Shown piece by piece: positions 41,943 to 47,016 of a stretch of 47,016 nucleotides of DNA. Made by a program: the position numbers and the translations under genes. Location of the stretch: the NCBI GenBank assembly GCA_046047235.1, contig JBJOII010000062.1, forward strand, positions 1 through 47,016, in the 5' to 3' direction. This DNA is from JBMTVN01 sp046047235. Its GTDB lineage: Bacteria > Verrucomicrobiota > Verrucomicrobiia > Limisphaerales > JAHDYP01. The notes beneath the pieces are model-generated. The model was not told the DNA's origin. It did not search any database and saw only the letters and a program-made list of their open reading frames with translations. Positions within the stretch are counted from its first letter, which is position 1, and each line of letters opens with the position of its first letter.

Positions 41943-42276
41943 CGGCTAAAAAAGGACACGCATTGAAATCTTTAACACATTGCAAATAAGCATATTGCGA
42001 CTGAAAACTAATTTATTCGTCGTAGTCTGCGTAAATAAGACTTTGTAAGGCAAACCGACGTTTTTTGAGAACCCGAACCAAAACAACGGCGCAATGCCTT
42101 GGAGCTCTTTACGTTAAATGTCTTACGCGAAATCGTAAAACCCCTTTACAAAACCACCTGCTCCCAGGCACCCCGCCCCCTCATACCCCTCAGCAGCTGG
42201 CCTCATCCCAAAAGCCCCACCAGAGCCCCAGACAACCCGAACCCAATCCCAGCCAAATACCCCCACAGAGACGCCC

Positions 42277-44403
42277 CTAACCCCCAATACGAAAGCTGAC
42301 CGTAAATCGACTCCCTTTCCCCTCCTCACTCTCCACTTCCACCCGCCCCCCATGCGCCTCCACAATCGCCTTGCTGTGAAATAGCCCAATCCCAATCCCC
42401 TTCTTCTTCGTCGTCTGAAAGGGCCTGAAAAGCCGCTTCTCCATGAACTCACGACTCATCCCCACCCCGGAATCAGCCACTTCCAGACGCACCCACCCAT
42501 CCTCCCGACTGGTAGAGACCACAACCTCACCCACCGGAGCGCTCGCCTCCAAAGCATTCAAGACCAGGTTCGATACAACTTTCTGCAGTTGCTCAGAATC
42601 GAGCGAAAGCACCGCAGAATCCCCCAAGAGCCGCTGAATCCTCCCTCCTGCCCCAGCCTCCAAGGGCAACAAAGCGGCCGCAACCATCGCATTGAAATCT
42701 GTGTCCCCCAAATGCAACTCCAAGCCTCGCCTCAACACCGCCAGCTGCCCCACCAAACTGTTGATCCTCCCCACACACCGCTCCAGCCCCTTCAGCGCAT
42801 CCTCGCGGAACTCGGGCTTGTCATAATGCTTCGGCAGATTCTGTAGCATCAGAGACAAGGTCGATGCCGTATTCTTCAAATCGTGCGCGAAAAACGTGGA
42901 CATCGTTTGCAAGGTCTCCATCTCCCTCGCCTGCACCGATCGCTCAGACAAGCGCACAGTCAGCAAAACCGCCGCCACCTGATCCGCCAAACACTCCAAA
43001 AGCTCACAATCCTCATGCGAAAAACCCCGCCCCCGCACACGATCCCCCAAAACTACCAAGCCCAATACCTGCTCGTCCGCCACCAAGGCCAAAAGATGCC
43101 GCCTCCCCCCCTTCTCCTTAAATTCCGCCGGCAAGGTCGCCCTCAAATCATGCGCCCACCGCTCCCCCAAACTCTCCAAATCCGCTACCCCGGGCTTCCC
43201 CTTCGCCCACCGCTCCAAAGTCGCTAAGTCCCCCTCAGAAAAAACCAGATCCCGCCCGTCCCCACGACGCACCAAAGTCGATGCCGCACACTCCAACCGA
43301 TGCCCCTCCCGGTCCAAAACCAGAAACGTCGCCGACAAAATCTCAAAAGTCTCAGAAAACCATCGAATCGCCGTCTCCCCCAGCCCCTTCACCGTAGCCT
43401 GAGAACCAATGCGCTCGGTAAAAGTCCGCCATATCTCCCGGTAATCATAACTGGGCCGCCGAAAATGCCGGCTCACAAATCGACCGCTCGCCGACCGAAA
43501 ACGATCAGACATCAGCAACAAGGCCAATACCGCCATCGCTACCATCACCAGAAATGCCTGCAGCGGAAAGCCCCCCAGTGAACCCACCGACTTAGCCAAA
43601 ACCCCCACAACCAACAAATACACGCCCGCAAATACCGCTGTCAGCGAACTCCGCAACACCACTTGCGACGGGTAAACCTCAACCGCAAAAACATGGGTCC
43701 GCAAAAATGAAAGCCCCATCAAGATCACCGCCACCAGCAAAGCGGACGAATTGATCACCTGAAACCTGAAATCAACCAGATTGAAAACCAACGCCTGACT
43801 GCTGCTGTAAATCCGCGCCACAAACAGTACCGCCAAACCCACAATCACAAACTTGATCCTCCACCGCATCGTCCCAACCGCCGCCCGAAACGTCCGCTCC
43901 AAATTCATCAGCGATAAAACAAACCCCCCCACCACCATCATCTGAAGCATATGCCCGGTCGGCCCCAACCCCATCACGACCTCCGAGGGATTGTCCTGCA
44001 ACCGCATCAGCAAAAAAATCCGCTCGTCCGCCATCAAAACCAAAACCGCCGGCAGAACCGCCAAAATCCCCAATACCCAGCCCCACCGACGCAAATAAGC
44101 CCCAGGATTCCCGCGCGAATAGCTTAACGTAAAGGCCAGCCAGATCGCCGGAGTCACCGCCAACGCCACCATCCGCAGCTTCTGCCAGTGAACCCTCGAT
44201 TCCAACGAAGGAAACCGCATCCCCTGTGCCACAAAAAATGCCTCCACCCCCAAAATCACCATACCCAATGCAAAAAACGCGTGCGCCGCAGAACGCCGGT
44301 CCCTCACCCAGGCCCCAAACCCAAGCACAATTGCCAAAATCCCAGCTACATACGAAACGTAGGTCCCCAACCAAACCCACGTGGAATAAAACTCGATGTT
44401 CAT
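42277..44403 (-). CDS. prsK: PEP-CTERM system histidine kinase PrsK-like
   Basis: This 708-residue membrane kinase has about eight N-terminal transmembrane helices (residues ~10-290), a GAF-like sensor region (about 320-480), a dimerisation/H-box segment with FFAHDLKNTASTLSLMLQNL (phospho-acceptor His507), and a HATPase domain with VVSNLVLNALEAS (N box), VADSGVGM (G1) and GIGIGLFHSKAIVEAHGG (G2). The architecture and H-box match PrsK, sensor of the PEP-CTERM/exosortase regulon, whose partner PrsR is a sigma-54 activator. Start at ATG 44403 with GAGGTGAAGG upstream. It lies ~400 bp upstream of the VPDSG-CTERM gene on the same strand. PrsR and the exosortase are not in the window. Confidence 0.82.
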   Translation of the reverse strand: MNIEFYSTWVWLGTYVSYVAGILAIVLGFGAWVRDRRSAAHAFFALGMVILGVEAFFVAQGMRFPSLESRVHWQKLRMVALAVTPAIWLAFTLSYSRGNPGAYLRRWGWVLGILAVLPAVLVLMADERIFLLMRLQDNPSEVVMGLGPTGHMLQMMVVGGFVLSLMNLERTFRAAVGTMRWRIKFVIVGLAVLFVARIYSSSQALVFNLVDFRFQVINSSALLVAVILMGLSFLRTHVFAVEVYPSQVVLRSSLTAVFAGVYLLVVGVLAKSVGSLGGFPLQAFLVMVAMAVLALLLMSDRFRSASGRFVSRHFRRPSYDYREIWRTFTERIGSQATVKGLGETAIRWFSETFEILSATFLVLDREGHRLECAASTLVRRGDGRDLVFSEGDLATLERWAKGKPGVADLESLGERWAHDLRATLPAEFKEKGGRRHLLALVADEQVLGLVVLGDRVRGRGFSHEDCELLECLADQVAAVLLTVRLSERSVQAREMETLQTMSTFFAHDLKNTASTLSLMLQNLPKHYDKPEFREDALKGLERCVGRINSLVGQLAVLRRGLELHLGDTDFNAMVAAALLPLEAGAGGRIQRLLGDSAVLSLDSEQLQKVVSNLVLNALEASAPVGEVVVSTSREDGWVRLEVADSGVGMSREFMEKRLFRPFQTTKKKGIGIGLFHSKAIVEAHGGRVEVESEEGKGSRFTVSFRIGG

Positions 44404-44510
44404 CGCGCCTTCACCTCTCAATGCCACTGCCGCCCATGCTTAAACCATTTCCCTCACCCTGCACAGCGGAACCTTCCCCCCTCCAACTCACAGCCACTAA
44501 AAAACAGTCC

Positions 44511-44539
44511 TTGCCAACCAGAGTTCCGTTGTCTAATTT
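44511..44539 (+). promoter_or_regulatory. Candidate promoter of the rpsP operon
   Basis: TTGCCA (44511-44516) and TAATTT (44534-44539) are 17 bp apart, ~90 bp before ATG 44627. A small hairpin (CACTCCG-CCCTT-CGGAGGTG, 44585-44604) lies in the leader and could be a control element. Confidence 0.4.
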
Positions 44540-44626
44540 CCCCACTCTTTTGCTGAGGATTCACTGCCTCATAAAAGTTTGCAGCACTCCGCCCTTCGGA
44601 GGTGTCAGCACGAAAGACTCTTTGCT

Positions 44627-44887
44627 ATGGTCAAGATACGCTTGAAGCGGATCGGCGCGAAAAATAACGCCGTATACCGTATTGTAGTCGCCGATAGCCG
44701 CAGTCCTCGCGACGGAAGGTTCATCGAGGAACTGGGCACCTATTCACCCTGCCAAAAGGGCGAAACGGTAAACGTGAACCTCGAAAGGGCCCAATACTGG
44801 GTCAACCAAGGAGCCCAACCGACCGATACGGTCGCCAGCTTCTTGAAAAAAGCGGCCCAAAAAGCCGCCGAAGTAACCGCCGCCTAA
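44627..44887 (+). CDS. rpsP: 30S ribosomal protein bS16
   Basis: This 86-residue protein starts at ATG 44627 (MVKIRLKRIGAKNNAVYRIV), with the family motifs VADSRSPRDGRFIEELGTYS and LERAQYWVNQGAQPTDTVAS. It binds 16S rRNA early in 30S assembly. Upstream frame extension to 44579 is leader sequence. It is the first gene of rpsP-khpA-trmD-rplS and shows balanced codon use compared with the window's strongly skewed genes. Confidence 0.97.
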   Translation: MVKIRLKRIGAKNNAVYRIVVADSRSPRDGRFIEELGTYSPCQKGETVNVNLERAQYWVNQGAQPTDTVASFLKKAAQKAAEVTAA

Positions 44888-44897
44888 GGAACCTGCC

Positions 44898-45146
44898 ATG
44901 CAGTCCTTTCTGGATTTCGTGGTGCGAGGCCTCGTGGATCGCCCAGACGCCGTGAGTGTCACTCCCGTCGAAAAAGGGAGCACAACGATCCTCGAGATCC
45001 GCGTCCACCCCGCCGACGTCGGCAAAATTATCGGTCGCCAAGGCGCCACCATTCACGCCATACGCGCCCTCCTCCAGGTCGCCAGCGCCAAACAAGGCCT
45101 GCGATGCCTGCTCGAACTCGTTGAAGAAGACACGGAGGCCAAGTAA
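44898..45146 (+). CDS. khpA: KH-domain RNA-binding protein KhpA
   Basis: This 82-residue single KH-domain protein has the GxxG loop IIGRQGATI (Gly46-Arg-Gln-Gly49), which contacts RNA. The start MQSFLDFVVRGLVDRPDAVS is typical. KhpA (YlqC) binds RNA and, with KhpB, affects cell elongation and ribosome-related regulation in Firmicutes. It lies 10 bp after rpsP with a normal ribosome site (AAGGAACC), in the position common for this family. Confidence 0.92.
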   Translation: MQSFLDFVVRGLVDRPDAVSVTPVEKGSTTILEIRVHPADVGKIIGRQGATIHAIRALLQVASAKQGLRCLLELVEEDTEAK

Positions 45147-45184
45147 ACCTCCCAGCCCGGGGTCGATACCCCAATAGGACGCCC

Positions 45185-45877
45185 ATGAAAATCGACGTCC
45201 TGACACTTTTCCCGGCGATGTTCGCCGGTCCGCTAGATGACAGTATCATCCGGCGTGCACGAGAAAACGGTCTGGTAAGACTCGCCGTGCATGACCTTAG
45301 GGCGTTTGCCAAAAGCAGGCATCGTACCGTGGATGATAGGCCATTCGGCGGAGGGCCAGGAATGCTCCTGAAACCCGAACCGATCTTTGAAGCAGTTGAA
45401 CAGTTGGCCAGTGAGGAAACCAAAGTCATCCTCCTCACCCCGTCCGGCACCACCTTTAACCAACCCGCAGCACGCCGCCTCTCCCAGTGCAAACACCTGC
45501 TGCTCATCTGCGGCAGCTATGAAGGATTCGACGAGCGGATCCGCGAAGCGCTGGTTCACGAAGAAATCTCGCTGGGAGATTTCGTCCTAACCAATGGCGC
45601 GCTGCCCGCACTGGTCATGGTCGATGCCGTATGCCGACTGTTGCCAGGAGTACTCGGGGATGCCGAAAGCGCCATCGACGAATCGTTCGGTGAGCAAGGC
45701 CTCGAATACCCGCAGTACACCCGGCCAGCTGATTTTAGGGGAATGAGAGTCCCCGATGTTCTATTGTCCGGAAACCATGAGGCTATCGCCCGCTGGAGAG
45801 TAGAACAAGCCCGGCAGCGAACCGCTGCCAAAAGGCCCGATTTGGCTGACCGGGCACAGAAAAACCTAAATTTTTAA
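45185..45877 (+). CDS. trmD: tRNA (guanine37-N1)-methyltransferase
   Basis: This 230-residue SPOUT methyltransferase modifies G37 of tRNAs that read CNN and some other codons, preventing frameshifts. Family motifs are present: MKIDVLTLFPAMF, DDRPFGGGPGMLLKPEPI, ICGSYEGFDERI (trefoil knot SAM site), ISLGDFVLTNGALPALVMVD and RVPDVLLSGNHEAI. The length is close to the family average, slightly short at the C-terminus (QKNLNF). It lies 38 bp after khpA. rimM, usually just before trmD, is missing. Confidence 0.96.
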   Translation: MKIDVLTLFPAMFAGPLDDSIIRRARENGLVRLAVHDLRAFAKSRHRTVDDRPFGGGPGMLLKPEPIFEAVEQLASEETKVILLTPSGTTFNQPAARRLSQCKHLLLICGSYEGFDERIREALVHEEISLGDFVLTNGALPALVMVDAVCRLLPGVLGDAESAIDESFGEQGLEYPQYTRPADFRGMRVPDVLLSGNHEAIARWRVEQARQRTAAKRPDLADRAQKNLNF

Positions 45878-45893
45878 AACCAGAGCAAGCGCT

Positions 45894-46268
45894 ATGAATC
45901 AGGCCATTCGCGATAAAATCGAGTCCGAGCATTTCCGAAGCAACCCTCTAGACTTCTCAGTGGGCGACACTGTGCGCGTCCACACGAAAGTCAAAGAAGG
46001 AGAAAAAGAACGTATCCAGGTCTTCGCCGGCGTCGTAATCGGTAAGCGCGGACACGGACTAAACAGCACCTTCACCGTCCGCCGTATTAGCTACGGCGAA
46101 GGCGTGGAACGTGTGTTCCCCGTACACTCCCCCAGAATCGAGAAGGTCGACGTCGAACGCCGCGGAGCCGTGAGACGCGCCAAACTCACCTACCTCCGAG
46201 GCCGTATCGGTAAACGAGCCGTCGCAGTCAAAGAAAAGGTCATGAGCGGCCACAAGAAGTCGAAGTAG
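45894..46268 (+). CDS. rplS: 50S ribosomal protein bL19
   Basis: This 124-residue protein has the bL19 core motifs FSVGDTVRVHTKVKEGEKER, FAGVVIGKRG, STFTVRRISYGEGVERVFPV and AKLTYLRGRIGKRAVAVKEK. It sits at the 30S-50S interface. It begins 16 bp after trmD and is the last gene of the operon; the terminator at 46296-46331 follows. Confidence 0.97.
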   Translation: MNQAIRDKIESEHFRSNPLDFSVGDTVRVHTKVKEGEKERIQVFAGVVIGKRGHGLNSTFTVRRISYGEGVERVFPVHSPRIEKVDVERRGAVRRAKLTYLRGRIGKRAVAVKEKVMSGHKKSK

Positions 46269-46295
46269 ACGCTAGTCGCTCGCCCCACCAATCTC

Positions 46296-46331
46296 AGACC
46301 GGAGCGCAACAGCGCCTCCGGTCTTTTTTTT
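46296..46331 (+). terminator. Intrinsic terminator of the rpsP-rplS operon
   Basis: AGACCGGAG (46296-46304) pairs with CTCCGGTCT (46316-46324) around a loop that can form a small inner CGC/GCG pairing, followed by a run of T to 46331. It ends two bases before the stop of the convergent minus-strand gene. Confidence 0.95.
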
Positions 46332-46332
46332 C

Positions 46333-47016
46333 TCAATGCGCCGTCCGCGCAAAAACGATGGAGTCGCGATACCGACGGTTGTCAGCCCGCAACCGAGCGA
46401 TCAATGACCGCCCCATCGCCAGTAAAAACGGCGCCGCCAAGTCCGGATTGTCCTCAACAAGCCGTTGAAATGCCCCCGATGGTATGCGTAGTAACAGACA
46501 GTCCGTGTTCGCCACAACATCGGCAGAACGAGCGCCGTGATCAAATAGGGCAACCTCCCCAAAGAATTCCCCTGCCTGCAGGGTTGCAAGAATGCTCTCC
46601 CGATCAGCAATCATCAACCGAACTCGGACTTCACCCTCTAATATAAAAAACATCGCGTCGCCAGGACTCCCCTCGTAAACCACGTTGTCCCACTGCCTCA
46701 CCCGGATCACATCCATGAAATCGACAAAGCGCCCCAACTCCGCGTCCCCCAGACAAGCCAAAACCTTGATACGACGTAACATGCCCGGCCGAATCCCCCC
46801 CTCCCCCGCCTCCCCTTCAGGGCCCCGACACACCGAAACGCTGGCAATGTTAACTTGAAAGAATGACCGCAACTCAGGGATCGCATCCGCTCGAACCCAA
46901 TTGTCCAAAGGCATCACATGCACCCAAGTCCCCGCAATGACCCTCTCCTCCTTCACCCATCGAACCAAAACCGGAAGCTCCACCGGACCATAGACAATGT
47001 TGTCAGCACCCCAAAT
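46333..47016 (-). CDS. GYF-like plus cyclic-nucleotide-binding domain protein (5' end off window)
   Basis: The frame is open to the right edge, so the start lies outside; at least 227 residues are visible. The first ~50 form a GYF_2-like module (IVYGPVELPVLVRWV, GTWVHVMPLDNW) of the type fused to many bacterial membrane or regulatory proteins. After a Gly/Glu linker, residues ~80-200 are a cyclic-nucleotide-binding domain: the phosphate-binding cassette reads AGEFFGEVALFDHGARSADVV, with the conserved Gly-Glu and Arg. Only ~30 residues remain after it and no helix-turn-helix is visible, so it is not a CRP/FNR transcription factor. It may be a cAMP/cGMP-sensing adaptor. It is convergent with rplS. 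Confidence 0.8.
   Translation of the reverse strand: MWGADNIVYGPVELPVLVRWVKEERVIAGTWVHVMPLDNWVRADAIPELRSFFQVNIASVSVCRGPEGEAGEGGIRPGMLRRIKVLACLGDAELGRFVDFMDVIRVRQWDNVVYEGSPGDAMFFILEGEVRVRLMIADRESILATLQAGEFFGEVALFDHGARSADVVANTDCLLLRIPSGAFQRLVEDNPDLAAPFLLAMGRSLIARLRADNRRYRDSIVFARTAH

Noticed and set aside
42123..42276. Possible small gene downstream of prsK on the minus strand
   Set aside because: Frames here are Gly/Val-rich, overlap the prsK 3' end and lack a credible start and ribosome site.

Overview
The window looks like a chromosomal segment of a GC-rich member of the Verrucomicrobiota. The evidence is a VPDSG-type C-terminal sorting signal (41284-41874) beside a PrsK-type histidine kinase, a DUF5679 zinc-ribbon miniprotein, a pseudopilin with an H-X9-DG tail, an MglA-type GTPase with roadblock partners, and a ParE/ParC pair. 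Phylum is inference from family content; no rRNA or tRNA gene was seen. The + strand is C-rich throughout, whichever strand is coding: + genes end codons in C (CTC, GTC, GGC) and - genes use TTG, GTG, GGG, CGG. The whole window therefore probably lies on one replichore.

Layout. 1-2546 (-): moxR, DUF58 and DUF4381-like genes of a Bat/MoxR-type operon, cut by the left edge. 2681-2832: a degenerate ~44-bp tandem repeat. 3003-5575 (+): an EF-G paralogue coupled to rfaE2. 5607-5783 (-): a small membrane protein ORF with an in-frame TGA, followed at a typical distance by a hairpin with a GGUC loop; this is a candidate selenoprotein. 5864-7903 (-): a CBM9/DUF5916 outer-membrane protein. 8209-15940 (+): a three-gene RND efflux operon (one adaptor, two pumps) with heptamer-based tandem repeats on both sides. 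16294-16791 (+): a small secreted protein with a strong terminator. 16869-21670 (-): a tightly overlapping operon of M20 peptidase, QueE, class III aminotransferase, KsgA and Nudix hydrolase.

21805-24841 (+): a Pro-rich roadblock protein with a duplicated ~110-residue domain, an MglA-like GTPase and a roadblock-SHOCT protein, which together look like a complete small-GTPase module. 24859-27473: a divergent SCO1-type copper protein and a nine-haem cytochrome c. 27823-27990: a small basic protein. 27987-30775 (-): a cobalamin riboswitch ahead of a large secreted protein and a pseudopilin, probably a B12-responsive surface operon. 30914-31067: a second copy of the 2.7-kb repeat family. 31085-36272 (-): parC, parE and an RNase D. 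36477-40371: DUF5679, peroxiredoxin, PgsA, an apparently exported PepF and a lone receiver domain. 40518-44403: a coiled-coil membrane protein, the VPDSG-CTERM protein with a sigma-54-like promoter, and prsK. 44627-46268 (+): rpsP-khpA-trmD-rplS, without rimM. 46333-47016 (-): a GYF-like plus cyclic-nucleotide-binding protein cut by the right edge.

The strongest leads are the TGA-containing ORF with a SECIS-like hairpin, the B12-riboswitch secreted-protein/pilin operon, the MglA module with two different roadblock partners, and the prsK/sigma-54/VPDSG-CTERM cluster.
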